Source: CBDCDJ01 sp965215355 (GTDB taxonomy: Bacteria; Deinococcota; Deinococci; Deinococcales; Trueperaceae). From it: a stretch of DNA of 64,000 bases. The notes under the pieces were generated by a model. It was not told the DNA's origin. It saw only the letters and a list, made by a program, of their open reading frames with translations, and did no database searches. The position numbers were made by a program, and so were the translations under genes. Shown here in pieces: positions 52,427-61,373 of this stretch. The stretch spans positions 62,001-126,000 of the forward strand of contig CBDCDJ010000007.1 in the NCBI GenBank assembly GCA_965215355.1, written 5' to 3'. The stretch's first letter is position 1; every line of letters starts with the position of its first letter.

Positions 52427-53362
52427 TCAGGCGGCGCGGACCAGGTCCAGAAGCGCCGAGCCGTAGCGCTCGAGCTTGACCGGCCCGATGCCCTTGACGC
52501 TTTTGAGGGCGTCCAGGGTCTGCGGTTTTTCGGCGGCGACTTGGCGCAGGCTTTCGTTGGTGAGGACAAGGTAGGCCGCGCGGTCCTCGTGCTTGGCGGT
52601 CTCGCGCCGCCAGGCTTCCAAGCGCTCGTACAAAACCGGGTCGACCGCTTGGACGGGCGCGGTTTCTAAAGGCGCTTCGACCGGAGAATCTGCGGGTGAA
52701 TCTACTGCGGGCGTCGCGGCGGCCGAAGGGACGTCGACGCGGGAGGGCGTCGCTGTCGCAGACGGTGTTGCTGTAGACGGTGTCACTGTGGACGGTGTCG
52801 CTGTGGACGGTGTAGGCGCGGCTGTCGGCTCGAGACCGCTGGCGACCGTTTCGGTCGGCTGCGGGCCGGGCGTGACGAAGGTCTCCGGCGGGGTGCCGCC
52901 CGCGTAGCCGGTTGGGGGCGCACTTGGGCCGACCTCCTTGTTTTGGCCGAGCAGGTAAGCCCCGGCCCCGATCAAAACGAGCGCGAACCAGAACGAACCC
53001 AGCACGCCGGTTTCGGACAAGCCCACGACGAGCCCGAACAGGCCCAACAGAGCGCCCACATAGAGCGGCCAGCGGTTCTTTTTGGGTTCGATGCGGTCGA
53101 TCATGGCGAAACCGACGCCCAAGCTGACCAAAAACGCCCCGTTCATGCCCCAACTTTCTTCCAACAGCAAACCCACCGCCACGCCCGTCAGGACGCTGCC
53201 CGCGACGAGCAGGCCGTAGCTTTTTCGGCTGACGTAACCCCACAAAAATGCGGCTCCCACGAGCCCTATCCAGAGCCAGCCCGTGTCCATGTCCAGGCGC
53301 GACAGCAAAAACAGCGCGCCGACCCCGATAAGGATGTAGGCAAGTATTTTGTTGTTTTCCAC
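52427..53362 (-). CDS. Membrane protein with C-terminal HRDC domain
   Basis: A 311-residue protein. The N-terminal half has about six hydrophobic segments (IGVGALFLL, WLWIGLVGAAFLWG, LLVAGSVLTGVAVGLLL and so on). Residues about 150-225 are a Pro/Thr/Ser-rich linker with a VTPST repeat. Residues about 235-310 match HRDC: YERLEAWRRETAKHEDRAAYLVLTNESLRQVA then LDALKSVKGIGPVKLERYG. HRDC domains bind DNA in RecQ helicases and RNase D. Joining one to a membrane anchor by a long linker suggests tethering of nucleic acid to the membrane. GTG at 53362 with AAGGAGGAAG upstream. Confidence 0.85.
   Translation of the reverse strand: MENNKILAYILIGVGALFLLSRLDMDTGWLWIGLVGAAFLWGYVSRKSYGLLVAGSVLTGVAVGLLLEESWGMNGAFLVSLGVGFAMIDRIEPKKNRWPLYVGALLGLFGLVVGLSETGVLGSFWFALVLIGAGAYLLGQNKEVGPSAPPTGYAGGTPPETFVTPGPQPTETVASGLEPTAAPTPSTATPSTVTPSTATPSATATPSRVDVPSAAATPAVDSPADSPVEAPLETAPVQAVDPVLYERLEAWRRETAKHEDRAAYLVLTNESLRQVAAEKPQTLDALKSVKGIGPVKLERYGSALLDLVRAA
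52749..52808 (-). repeat. 15-bp tandem repeat encoding the VTPST linker
   Basis: Four consecutive 15-base units of the form GGTGTCGCTGTGGAC lie in the linker of the HRDC membrane protein. On the coding strand each encodes five residues of the (V/A)-T-P-S-(T/A) type. Unit gain or loss would keep the frame and change linker length. Confidence 0.8.
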
Positions 53363-53659
53363 AACTTCCTCCTTTTGGGGAAGTCTACCCCGCTCCCCGC
53401 AGCCTGTAACCCTACGAAGGTAGGAGAGGATTGGGCTTGGAAGAGCCGGGCTGTGTACCGCTTTTTACCAACGGTTACAGCCAAGCGCAAAGCCGAATGC
53501 TAAACTGTATATATACACTGAGTCTGGACCTGTCACTTGAGACGAGGGGGCTGAAGATGGACCGACCTACCAAACCGCGCTGCGGGACGCTTGCCGACCG
53601 CCGCTACAAAGCCACGACGCGCAAAACCGTACCGGGTTACACCTTGAAAGGGGAACACC
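53363..53659. other. Intergenic region upstream of the BCKDH operon
   Basis: About 297 bases between the divergent HRDC and E1 alpha genes. An AT island, GTATATATAC at about 53506-53515, is a perfect palindrome in otherwise GC-rich DNA and may be part of a promoter or operator. I could not pair it with a good -35 box. A 38-codon open frame after it (from about 53557) has no ribosome binding site and is probably not a gene. Confidence 0.4.
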
Positions 53660-54766
53660 GTGATTCGTGACACGCACCTGTTCGAACCGTTCAGCGCCGA
53701 GCCTATCAGTCTGCTGAGCGACACCGGCGACTGGACGGGCTCTTTCGAGCTGGACTTGGGCGACGAGCAGCTTTTGAGCCTCTACCGCGGGATGGTGCAG
53801 GGCCGTCTGCTGGACGAGCGTTTGGGCCGTCTGCAACGCATGGGCAAGGTGAGTTTCGTCGCGCCCTCGGCCGGGCACGAAGCGCCGCAGGTGGCGATGG
53901 CGCACGCGGTCGAAGTCGGCAAAGACTGGTTGTTTCCTTACTACCGCGACACGGCGTTGCTGTTGCCGCTCGGCATTCCCGCGGTAGAGGTGTTCGGCCA
54001 GTACCTCGCCACGAGAGCCGACCCCAACCGGGGCCGGCAGATGCCCTCGCACGCCGGCTCGAGAGAAAAAAACCTCTTCACCGTCGCTTCGGCCATCGCC
54101 TCGCACGTTCCGCCCGCGGTCGGCGCGGGGCTGAGCATGAAGCTGCGCGGCACCGGCGAGGTGGCACTGACGAGCTTCGGCGACGGCGCCACGAGCGAGG
54201 GCGACTTTCACGCGGGCATCAACTTCGCCGGGGCGCAGGGCGCGCCGGTCGTGTTCGTCTGCGAGAACAACCGGCTCGCCATCAGCGTCGAGTACCACAG
54301 ACAGACCGGCTCCGAGACGATTGCGCACAAGGCGCAGGCCTACGGGATGCCGGGTTACTTTGTCGACGGGATGGACGTGTTGGCCTGCTACTACGTCATC
54401 AAAGAGGCCGTCGAGCGCGCTCGAGCCGGCTTCGGCCCGGCCCTCGTCGAAACGCTCGTCTACCGCTTCGGCGCGCACTCGTCCGCCGACGACGACCTGC
54501 GCTACCGCCCGCAAGAAGAAATCGACGCCTGGAAAAAGCGCGACCCGATTGTGAAAATGCAGCGTTTTTTAGCTAAGCGCGGGCTCTGGCACGAGGAAGA
54601 AGACGAGACCCTGCAAGAGCGTATCAAGGCCGAACTCGCCCAGGCCGTCAAAGACGCCGAGGCGGCGGGCGCGGTGCCGGTCGCGTGGATGTTCGAGGAC
54701 GTGTACAAAGACGTGCCCGCGCACCTGCTCGAGCAGCAGCGCACTCTCGAGAACCAGGAGAGCTGA
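53660..54766 (+). CDS. Branched-chain 2-oxoacid dehydrogenase E1 component, alpha subunit
   Basis: A 368-residue thiamine-diphosphate enzyme subunit. The TPP motif is FGDGATSEGDFHAGINFAG with the closing VFVCENN, near 172-205. SREKNLFTVAS and YRFGAHSSADDDLRYR (the phosphorylation-loop region) are typical of branched-chain E1 alpha. It decarboxylates 2-oxo acids from Val, Leu and Ile, or pyruvate in some relatives. GTG at 53660 with AAAGGGGA upstream. It ends directly before the beta subunit gene, in the usual operon order. Confidence 0.93.
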   Translation: MIRDTHLFEPFSAEPISLLSDTGDWTGSFELDLGDEQLLSLYRGMVQGRLLDERLGRLQRMGKVSFVAPSAGHEAPQVAMAHAVEVGKDWLFPYYRDTALLLPLGIPAVEVFGQYLATRADPNRGRQMPSHAGSREKNLFTVASAIASHVPPAVGAGLSMKLRGTGEVALTSFGDGATSEGDFHAGINFAGAQGAPVVFVCENNRLAISVEYHRQTGSETIAHKAQAYGMPGYFVDGMDVLACYYVIKEAVERARAGFGPALVETLVYRFGAHSSADDDLRYRPQEEIDAWKKRDPIVKMQRFLAKRGLWHEEEDETLQERIKAELAQAVKDAEAAGAVPVAWMFEDVYKDVPAHLLEQQRTLENQES

Positions 54767-55741
54767 GTGCCCGTCCAAACCATCGTTCAGACCATCGCCA
54801 AAACCCTCGACGAAGAGATGAACCGCGACGCTGCCGTGGTGCTTTTGGGCCAAGACGTGGGCAAGCGCGGCGGCGTCTTTTTAGCTTCTGAAAAACTGTT
54901 CGACAAGTACGGCCCCGACCGCGTGCTCGACACGCCGCTGTCCGAAGCCGCCATCATCGGCGCGGCGGTCGGCATGGCGGCGCACGGCTTGCGGCCGGTC
55001 GCCGAAGTTCAGTTCGCCGACTACGTGTACCCCGGCTTCGACCAGCTCGTCACCCAGGCGGCCAAGCTCCGCTACCGCTCGGGCGGGCAGTTCTCCGCGC
55101 CGATGGTGGTGCGGATGCCCGCCGGGGGCGGCGTCAAGGGCGGCCACCACCACTCGCAAAACCCCGAGACGCACTTTATCCACACGGCGGGCCTGAAAGT
55201 CGTTTACCCCTCGACCCCCACGGACACCAAGGGTCTTTTGAAAGCCGCCATCCGCGACGACGACCCGGTCGTCTTTATGGAGCCCAAGCGCCTCTACCGG
55301 GCGGTCAAAGAAGAGGTTTCCGAGGACGACTACGTAACCCCCATCGGCCAGGCGAAGGTGCGGCGACAGGGTGACGACGTGGTGCTCGTCTCCTACGGCG
55401 GCAGCATGGCCGAGACGTTGCGTGCGGCCGACGAGTTGACCATACAAGGCGTGTCCGCCGAGGTCATCGACCTGCGCTCGCTCATGCCCTGGGACAAGGA
55501 GACGGTGCTGACAAGCGTGGCGCGAACAGGCCGCGCCGTGCTGGTCAGCGAGTCGCCGCACACACTCAACTTTATGAGCGAGGTCGCCGCGACGGTGTGC
55601 GAAGAGGTGTTGGACAGCCTGCTCGCGCCGCCCTTGCGCGTTACCGGCTTCGACATTCCTTACCCCTACGCCCAGGACCGCGAGTATTTGCCGGGGCCGA
55701 ACCGGATTTTGAGGGCGGTACAAAAAGTATTACAGTATTGA
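54767..55741 (+). CDS. Branched-chain 2-oxoacid dehydrogenase E1 component, beta subunit
   Basis: A 324-residue partner of E1 alpha. Family marks: VVLLGQDVGKRGGVFLASEKL, DTPLSEAAIIGAAVGMA, EVQFADYVYPGFDQLVTQAAKLRYRSGG and the C-terminal GFDIPYPYAQDREYLPGPNRI. It supplies the second half of the alpha2-beta2 active site. The GTG start touches the alpha stop codon, and GGAG lies in the end of the alpha gene. A hairpin follows before E2. Confidence 0.94.
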   Translation: MPVQTIVQTIAKTLDEEMNRDAAVVLLGQDVGKRGGVFLASEKLFDKYGPDRVLDTPLSEAAIIGAAVGMAAHGLRPVAEVQFADYVYPGFDQLVTQAAKLRYRSGGQFSAPMVVRMPAGGGVKGGHHHSQNPETHFIHTAGLKVVYPSTPTDTKGLLKAAIRDDDPVVFMEPKRLYRAVKEEVSEDDYVTPIGQAKVRRQGDDVVLVSYGGSMAETLRAADELTIQGVSAEVIDLRSLMPWDKETVLTSVARTGRAVLVSESPHTLNFMSEVAATVCEEVLDSLLAPPLRVTGFDIPYPYAQDREYLPGPNRILRAVQKVLQY

Positions 55742-55750
55742 CAACCTAAA

Positions 55751-55775
55751 GGGGAGAAAAAGTCTCCCCTCTTTG
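55751..55775 (+). terminator. Hairpin between E1 beta and E2
   Basis: GGGGAGA and TCTCCCC pair around AAAAG, followed by TCTTTG. It lies ten bases past the E1 beta stop and 20 before the E2 start. It may reduce, not stop, transcription into E2. An mRNA processing or stability role is equally possible. Confidence 0.5.
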
Positions 55776-55789
55776 TTTCGAGGAGACTT

Positions 55790-57184
55790 ATGCCCAAGGA
55801 ATTTTTGCTGCCCGAACTCGCCGAGTCGGTGGTCGAGGGGGAAATCGTCAAATGGCTCGTCGAGGAGGGGGAGACGGTTCAAGAAGACCAGCCCCTCGTC
55901 GAGGTGATGACCGACAAGGTCACGGTCGAGTTGCCGAGCCCCTACGCGGGCGTGCTCGAGAAGCGCCTCGCCGCCGAGGGCGACGTGGTCGCCGTCCACG
56001 CGCCCATCGCCCTGTTCGCCGACGGGGAAGCGCGACCGGGTGAGCAACCCGCCGAAGAACCGGGCGAAAACGTCCAGGCCGAGGAGGAACGCTCCATCGT
56101 CGAGTCCGGCAACGTCGTCGAGGACGACGGCGAGAGTTTGAGTTTGTTCAAACCCTCAGCCGCGCTCGACGAAGGCCCGGTCGTCCAGGTGCGCAAAACT
56201 GGGGCAGCGGTCGCCGAAAAAGAAGCTGAGAAGAAAGCTGCTGACAAAAAAGAGGTTGAGAAAAAAGTCACCGGTCCCTACGGCCGCGTTTTGGCCGTGC
56301 CCGCGGCGCGCAAGCTCGCTCGAGACTTAGGCCTGGACATCGCTTCGGTTTCCGGCAGCGGCCCCAACGGCCGGGTGCGCGTGGACGACGTGCGGGCGCA
56401 CGCGGACACGGCGCAAGCACCCTCACCCGCAATCCCCGAAACGAAGCGCAGCGCCTACCAAACCCCCGAAGACTACGCCGCTTTGGAAGAGCGCGTCCCG
56501 GTGCGCGGGCTGCGGCGGGCCATCTCGAGCCAGATGCTCGCCTCCCACTTGCAAACCGTCCGCACGCTGCACGTGGACGAGGCCGACCTGACGGCCCTGG
56601 TCGACATGCGCGCCCGCCTCAAACCCGTGGCCGAGGAGCGCGGCGTCAAACTCTCCTACCTGCCCTTCATCATGAAGGCCGTCGTGGCGGCGCTGAAGCG
56701 CTTCCCCATCATCAACTCGAGCCTGGACGAACAAGCCAACGAAATCGTCCGCAAGCGCTACTACAACTTGGGTGTCGCCGTGGCGACCGAGTCCGGCCTG
56801 GTGGTGCCGGTCGTTCACGAGGTCGACCGCAAAACCCTTCTGGAAATTGCCGAGGACGTCGCGAGTCTCGCCGCGAAAGCTCGAGACGGCAAGCTCGCGC
56901 CGGGCGACGTGAAAAACGGCACCTTTTCGATTACCAACATCGGCACCCTAGGCGGGCTGTTCAGCTTTCCCATCATCAACGTGCCCGAGGCGGCTATTCT
57001 GGGCGTCCACAGCGTCAAAAAGCGGCCTGTAGTGATGCCGGACGACTCGATTCAGGCGCGGCAGATGCTTTACTTGTCCCTCTCCTTCGACCACCGCATT
57101 ATCGACGGGGCCGAGGCCGCCATGTTTACGAGCGCCCTCATCAAAATGCTGGAGACGCCGGAAAGCTTGCTGCTCGAGCTTTAG
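55790..57184 (+). CDS. Branched-chain 2-oxoacid dehydrogenase E2 (dihydrolipoyl acyltransferase)
   Basis: A 464-residue core subunit. One lipoyl domain lies at 1-78 with Lys43 in EVMTDKVTVELPS as the lipoyl site. A charged hinge (EKEAEKKAADKKEVEKK) precedes the E1/E3-binding domain at about 160-205 (VPAARKLARDLGLDIASVSG, GPNGRVRVDDV). The acyltransferase domain runs from about 230 with catalytic His435 in SFDHRIIDGAEA. ATG at 55790 with GAGGAG upstream. E3 (lipoamide dehydrogenase) is not in this window, so it must be shared from another locus. Confidence 0.94.
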   Translation: MPKEFLLPELAESVVEGEIVKWLVEEGETVQEDQPLVEVMTDKVTVELPSPYAGVLEKRLAAEGDVVAVHAPIALFADGEARPGEQPAEEPGENVQAEEERSIVESGNVVEDDGESLSLFKPSAALDEGPVVQVRKTGAAVAEKEAEKKAADKKEVEKKVTGPYGRVLAVPAARKLARDLGLDIASVSGSGPNGRVRVDDVRAHADTAQAPSPAIPETKRSAYQTPEDYAALEERVPVRGLRRAISSQMLASHLQTVRTLHVDEADLTALVDMRARLKPVAEERGVKLSYLPFIMKAVVAALKRFPIINSSLDEQANEIVRKRYYNLGVAVATESGLVVPVVHEVDRKTLLEIAEDVASLAAKARDGKLAPGDVKNGTFSITNIGTLGGLFSFPIINVPEAAILGVHSVKKRPVVMPDDSIQARQMLYLSLSFDHRIIDGAEAAMFTSALIKMLETPESLLLEL

Positions 57185-57344
57185 TCTCAGCTACGAAAAA
57201 ACCGAAACGAAGGAGTTGGAGGGAGGCTTTGGGCGGGGATGTCAAGCTGCGCTGACGGTTTTCACAAAACGTTCACATTTCGCTGACTCTTCCAACAGTT
57301 TTGTATAGAATTTTTCACAGATAGCAAAGGGGGAGGGCAAGCAC

Positions 57345-57623
57345 ATGTACGGTCTCGCTTCGAGCGTCACGGCGACCCAGGAGCAAATTTCCACCGAACT
57401 CGACGGTGAAGTCGTCATTCTCAACACGAACACGGGCAAATACTTCACGCTGGACGGCGTCGGCACCGAGGTGTGGCGACATTTACAAAACGCGGTCACG
57501 GTCTCAGACCTGTGCGCAAGGGTCGAGGCCCGTTACGACGTTGCGCCGGAACGCTGCCGGGCCGACGTTCTCGCTCTTTTGCAAAACCTGACCGAGGCGG
57601 GACTCGTCGAACGTGTCGATTAA
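57345..57623 (+). CDS. PqqD-like RiPP recognition element protein (lasso B1 type)
   Basis: A 92-residue PqqD-fold protein. It has the expected strand pattern: ISTELDGEVVILNTNTGKYFTLDGVGTEVWRHL, then a helix pair with YDVAPERCRADVLALLQNL and GLVERVD. In lasso and other RiPP systems such proteins bind the precursor leader through its YxxP motif and hand it to the protease. ATG at 57345 with GGGGGAGGG upstream. TATAGAAT at 57304-57311 may be its -10 box, though the -35 is poor. It overlaps the B2 protease gene by 11 bases. Two precursors with a matching leader lie downstream. Confidence 0.87.
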   Translation: MYGLASSVTATQEQISTELDGEVVILNTNTGKYFTLDGVGTEVWRHLQNAVTVSDLCARVEARYDVAPERCRADVLALLQNLTEAGLVERVD

Positions 57624-58041
57624 GGCCAGGCTGCCCGCCTTTTTTACCAGGTCGGCGTTGGAGCGTCGTGTGGTGCTCGAGGCCCTGTTCACCCTCGGAT
57701 TCGTCCGGCTCGGGCTGTGGCTGCTGCCTTTCGGCCTGCTGCTGCGCCTCGTCCGGCGTCCGCCGGGAAAAACGTCCGAAGTAGAAGTCAGCCGTTTGAC
57801 AAAGACACTCTCGGCCGTAAGCCGCTACGCGCCGCGCGCTACCTGCCTCGCTCAAGCTCTTGCCGGTCAGCGTTTGCTGGCTGCACATGGTTATGCCGCC
57901 CAGTTGCGCCTCGGGGTACAGAAAAACGGCGGCTGCTTGAAGGCTCACGCCTGGCTCGAGCACGACGGCGTTGTCGTCGTCGGGCGCGTGTCCAACTTAG
58001 CTGACTATCGTCCTTTGCCCAGCGAGGGAGAACGGCCATGA
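57613..58041 (+). CDS. Lasso peptide B2-type leader protease (transglutaminase-like)
   Basis: A 142-residue cysteine protease of the Transglut_core3 (lasso B2) family. After a hydrophobic stretch (VRLGLWLLPFGLLLRLV, about 31-47) come the catalytic Cys78 in ATCLAQALAGQRLL, His112 in KAHAWLEHDG and a following Asp118. In lasso biosynthesis this enzyme removes the precursor leader. The GTG at 57613 lies inside the PqqD-like gene, so both are made together, as B1/B2 pairs usually are. The asparagine-synthetase-like cyclase that normally accompanies it is absent from this window. It may lie beyond the end or be replaced. Confidence 0.87.
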   Translation: MSIKARLPAFFTRSALERRVVLEALFTLGFVRLGLWLLPFGLLLRLVRRPPGKTSEVEVSRLTKTLSAVSRYAPRATCLAQALAGQRLLAAHGYAAQLRLGVQKNGGCLKAHAWLEHDGVVVVGRVSNLADYRPLPSEGERP

Positions 58042-58161
58042 CCTAAAGTCACGTGAGCCTGCCCGCGCCACGACCGGGTGAGAGGGTGAGGAACCGTAGT
58101 GGCCTGTCGCCGACAGCTTCGGCGCGTCCTGGGAAACTTCAAAAACTTTAGGGGAGAGTTT

Positions 58162-61080
58162 ATGAAACGAATTTTGTGGGGAAGTTTGCTACTCCTTTTA
58201 GCTGCTTGCGGAACGACCAAGCCAGACCTGTCGCAAGCTACGAACACCTTCAACTTTACCGTCGACCCGGCGGCGCGGAGCGTTGAACTCGCTTCGACAC
58301 CTGCGGCTGGATTGACCGCCCAAGCCGAGGACGGCAGCCGCGTTTTGGTGCCGGACACAGACCTGAGCTTGGAGTCTTTCACGTTTACTTTCTTGCCAGG
58401 TAATTTGCTCGCCATCGACGCGGTTTTTAAGAACGTCTCAGACCAAACGTTTACCAACCTGACGTTCAGTAGGGCATCTAGCTCGAGCAACATCGTCAGC
58501 TCGAGCGAGCCGGGTGTTGTGGAGACCTTAAAACCCGGCGAGTCCACCGGTCCGCTGCGCTTTACGGTACAGCATAGAGGCCAACCCTTTACTTATGCGG
58601 TAGAAGCGAGCGCGACGGTAGGGGATACGGGTGGAGTTGAATGTACCGACCTGGTGAATATCCCTGACGACGTTTTGAGGCAAGGAATTCGAGACGCATT
58701 AAGCAAACCCAAAGGCGATATTACTTGTGCAGACATAGCAAGTTTGACAGAATTGAACATTCAAGGCGAGGGTGGCGATGACGGTGGTGAAATTCCTGAC
58801 CAGTTCATTGAAAATTTAGAAGGCTTGCAGTACGCTGTTAACCTAACCTCTCTCGAGCTTAATGGCCACTTGACACTCGAGGACATCAGCCAACTGAGCA
58901 GTCTCACAAACTTAGTCAACCTAGGCTTGAGATTTAACAACATTAGCGACATCAGTTCGTTAGGGACTTTAGTCAATCTTAAAACTCTCGACCTCGCAAA
59001 TAACAGACTTCAAGATATTGGCCCTCTGAGCAACCTTGTGAACTTGAGCACGCTAAACCTCAGCCTCAACCACATCGTCAGCATCAGTTCCTTAGTAGCT
59101 AACTCGGGTATCGGGAACGGCGACGACCAAATTGATTTGAATCGCAATTGCTTAAACGTCACCCAAGGTTCTCAAACCCTTGATGACGTTGACACGATAG
59201 AAAGCCGCAACCCGAGTGTTCAGAACGTCATCTTAGGAACTCAGAATAGTGGTGAGGTTTGCGGTCAGCAACCACCCCCGCCGCCCCCTGCCGAAGACTG
59301 CACCGACCCGGTGAATATCCCCGATGACACTTTGCGGCAATCCATTCGTGATGCGTTGAACAAGCCCGAAGGCGACATCACTTGCGCAGACATGGCGAGC
59401 TTGACCGAGTTGGTTTCACGCATCGAAAACGAGGTCGATCTCGAACAAATCGGCAACCTAGAAGGCATTCAGTTCGCAAAAAATCTCGAAACGCTTGATT
59501 TTTTCGTCTCATGCTGCGAAGTAGTTCCTGACTTCTTCGAACCCCTGAGCGGTCTCACCAACCTGACTACCTTGAAGATTTTCAACATTCGGGATTTTCA
59601 GGAGCTGGACTTCGACGACCTGGACTTCAGTCCTTTAAGTAGTCTCTCCAACCTTACCGTTCTCAGCCTTCCAGAGACACAAGTAAGCAATATCGACTTT
59701 TTAAGTAGCTTGACCAACTTGACCACCCTCGACCTTTCCGACAACGTCATTGACGACTATAATCCCCTGAGCAACCTGACCGCCCTGAAAAAGCTGGACC
59801 TCTCGTCGGACAGGTTGTACCTAGAGTTTTTCGGAATTGAGGACATCGGCTTTCTGAGTAGTCTTACTGGTTTGACCGACCTCGCCCTCTCGAGTAACAA
59901 CATCAGTGACCTCAGCCCGTTGAGCGGTCTTACCAACTTGGTCAATCTCGACCTAATTTCCAACCTTGTCACCGACATTGGCCCTTTGGTCATGAACGAG
60001 GGAATTGGCGACGGTGATGATAGGCTTGTCTTAGTAAGCAACTGCTTAGATACGAGTTCGGGTTCTCAAGCGCTTAGTGACGCCGACACCATAGAAAGCC
60101 GCAACCCAAATGTTCAGAACGTTTTTGTAGGAGATCAAAGGGGTGAGGATGAAGGCTGTTTCCGGCCACCGCCGCCGCCTGCCGAAGACTGCAGCGACCC
60201 GGTCAACATCCCTGACGACGTATTAAGGCAGAACCTCCGTGACGCTCTAAACAAACCTGAAGGCGACATCACCTGCGTGGACTTGGCAAGTTTGACCAAA
60301 TTACAAGTGACGGGTGTTGATTCCCCCTCTGGAGATTTTAACGACTACGCCAGTAACTTCGAAGGGCTTCAGTACGCGACAAATTTAACGTCTCTTCTCC
60401 TTGCTAGTGAGGGTTTTCCTGCGGGAAGGTTAGACCCGATAGCCGACCTAAGAAACTTGACGGAATTAGGTTTGTTCTCCGACTTCAACCAAGCGCCGGA
60501 TTTGAGCGCGTTGAGCAACCTCACCAACCTGACTAATTTCAGGCTCTCTACTCGGCCCGAAGGGTCCGACTACAACGGCCCCCTCGAACTTAGCGACCTC
60601 AGTGCGTTCAGCAGTCTTACTAAGCTGACAGAGTTGCGGTTTGGTGATGTTGCCGTGTCAGACATCAGCCCTTTGAGCAACCTCACCAACCTTGAGCGTC
60701 TGGAAATTTCCAACTCACAAGGTGATGGTACCCTCGCGAACATTGAACCCCTTGCTCCACTCACAAAGCTCATACAGCTGAACCTCCCGAGCAACCAGGT
60801 CCGCGACCTCGAGCCCTTGAGCGGTCTGACCAACCTGGCGTTACTCGACCTCACCACCAATCTCGTTCTCGACCTCACCCCGCTGGTCCAGAACGCGCAG
60901 CTGGGAGATGGCACTAGCGTTATTACCTTATATCAGAACTGCTTGGCGAAGAACGAGACGGTAAAAAGCCAAGCACGTACTGACATTGCTACGATAGAAA
61001 GTCGCAACCCCGCTGTCGAAAATGTGTTTGTCGACCTCGAGAACCCCGACGACTACAACCCCGCTTGTGACTACCGCTAG
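58162..61080 (+). CDS. Leucine-rich-repeat lipoprotein, first cassette copy
   Basis: A 972-residue surface lipoprotein. The lipobox LLAAC puts Cys at 16. Residues about 20-155 form a beta domain shared closely with the second copy (QAEDGSRVLVP, DLSLESFTF, LPGNLLAIDAVFKNVSDQTF). Three LRR modules start near 161, 379 and 676, each with C-x-D-(L/P)-V-N-I-P-D-D and KPxGDITCxDxASLT, then SDS22/internalin-like 22-residue repeats (LTNLxxLxLxxNxIxDIxPLxx), and an end motif ESRNPxVQNV. Pro-rich linkers (PPPPPAEDC) join modules. ATG at 58162 with GGGGAGAG upstream. It sits between the RiPP enzymes and the first precursor gene. It may bind the peptide or a partner cell. Confidence 0.88.
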   Translation: MKRILWGSLLLLLAACGTTKPDLSQATNTFNFTVDPAARSVELASTPAAGLTAQAEDGSRVLVPDTDLSLESFTFTFLPGNLLAIDAVFKNVSDQTFTNLTFSRASSSSNIVSSSEPGVVETLKPGESTGPLRFTVQHRGQPFTYAVEASATVGDTGGVECTDLVNIPDDVLRQGIRDALSKPKGDITCADIASLTELNIQGEGGDDGGEIPDQFIENLEGLQYAVNLTSLELNGHLTLEDISQLSSLTNLVNLGLRFNNISDISSLGTLVNLKTLDLANNRLQDIGPLSNLVNLSTLNLSLNHIVSISSLVANSGIGNGDDQIDLNRNCLNVTQGSQTLDDVDTIESRNPSVQNVILGTQNSGEVCGQQPPPPPPAEDCTDPVNIPDDTLRQSIRDALNKPEGDITCADMASLTELVSRIENEVDLEQIGNLEGIQFAKNLETLDFFVSCCEVVPDFFEPLSGLTNLTTLKIFNIRDFQELDFDDLDFSPLSSLSNLTVLSLPETQVSNIDFLSSLTNLTTLDLSDNVIDDYNPLSNLTALKKLDLSSDRLYLEFFGIEDIGFLSSLTGLTDLALSSNNISDLSPLSGLTNLVNLDLISNLVTDIGPLVMNEGIGDGDDRLVLVSNCLDTSSGSQALSDADTIESRNPNVQNVFVGDQRGEDEGCFRPPPPPAEDCSDPVNIPDDVLRQNLRDALNKPEGDITCVDLASLTKLQVTGVDSPSGDFNDYASNFEGLQYATNLTSLLLASEGFPAGRLDPIADLRNLTELGLFSDFNQAPDLSALSNLTNLTNFRLSTRPEGSDYNGPLELSDLSAFSSLTKLTELRFGDVAVSDISPLSNLTNLERLEISNSQGDGTLANIEPLAPLTKLIQLNLPSNQVRDLEPLSGLTNLALLDLTTNLVLDLTPLVQNAQLGDGTSVITLYQNCLAKNETVKSQARTDIATIESRNPAVENVFVDLENPDDYNPACDYR

Positions 61081-61104
61081 GCTCAAAAGACGAAAGGCCC
61101 AAAC

Positions 61105-61266
61105 GTGAAAAGTCAGCCAACAACTATAACTGTAGCTCGAGACACCGACCAAGCCGAAGAGGGCAAGCTGCCTTACCAAACACCTATCCTCACAGAACAC
61201 GGCCACGCCAAAGACGTCACCCTGCAAACCTTCTTCGGCACCTTTTCCCCACCCGCTTCGGACTAA
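61105..61266 (+). CDS. RiPP precursor peptide A (lasso-type leader)
   Basis: A 53-residue peptide. The leader has the RRE-binding motif Y24-x-x-P27-x-L29-x-x-x-G33 (in PYQTPILTEHG), as in lasso precursors. Thr39 or Thr42 would be the -2 Thr of the leader. The C-terminus TLQTFFGTFSPPASD is identical in peptide B. The only acid after the leader is the last residue, Asp53; if Gly45 were position 1, Asp53 would be position 9 with no tail. GTG at 61105 with AAAGG seven bases upstream. Only 24 bases separate it from the LRR gene. A perfect palindrome follows. Confidence 0.8.
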   Translation: MKSQPTTITVARDTDQAEEGKLPYQTPILTEHGHAKDVTLQTFFGTFSPPASD

Positions 61267-61273
61267 CCCCTCG

Positions 61274-61303
61274 TTCCGGTGGCCCCGCGCGGGGCCACCG
61301 GAA
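61274..61303. terminator. 30-bp perfect palindrome after precursor A
   Basis: TTCCGGTGGCCCCGC is followed directly by its exact reverse complement. It starts 8 bases past the precursor stop codon. There is no T-run after it (ACTCATC), so it may be a 3' stabilising stem, a leaky terminator or a protein site. An identical copy follows precursor B. Confidence 0.7.
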
Positions 61304-61373
61304 ACTCATCAAGGTCGTGACTACTCGAGCGCCGTGTTGCTTTACAGTAGACGGAAGAACCTAAGGAGGAACT

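Noticed and set aside
52749..52808. CRISPR or iteron array
   Set aside because: The 15-base units are contiguous and encode a VTPST linker in the HRDC membrane protein.
53557..53673. Small gene upstream of E1 alpha (MDRPTKPRCGTLADRRYK...)
   Set aside because: It has no ribosome binding site, overlaps the E1 alpha start and resembles nothing known. It is probably leader sequence.
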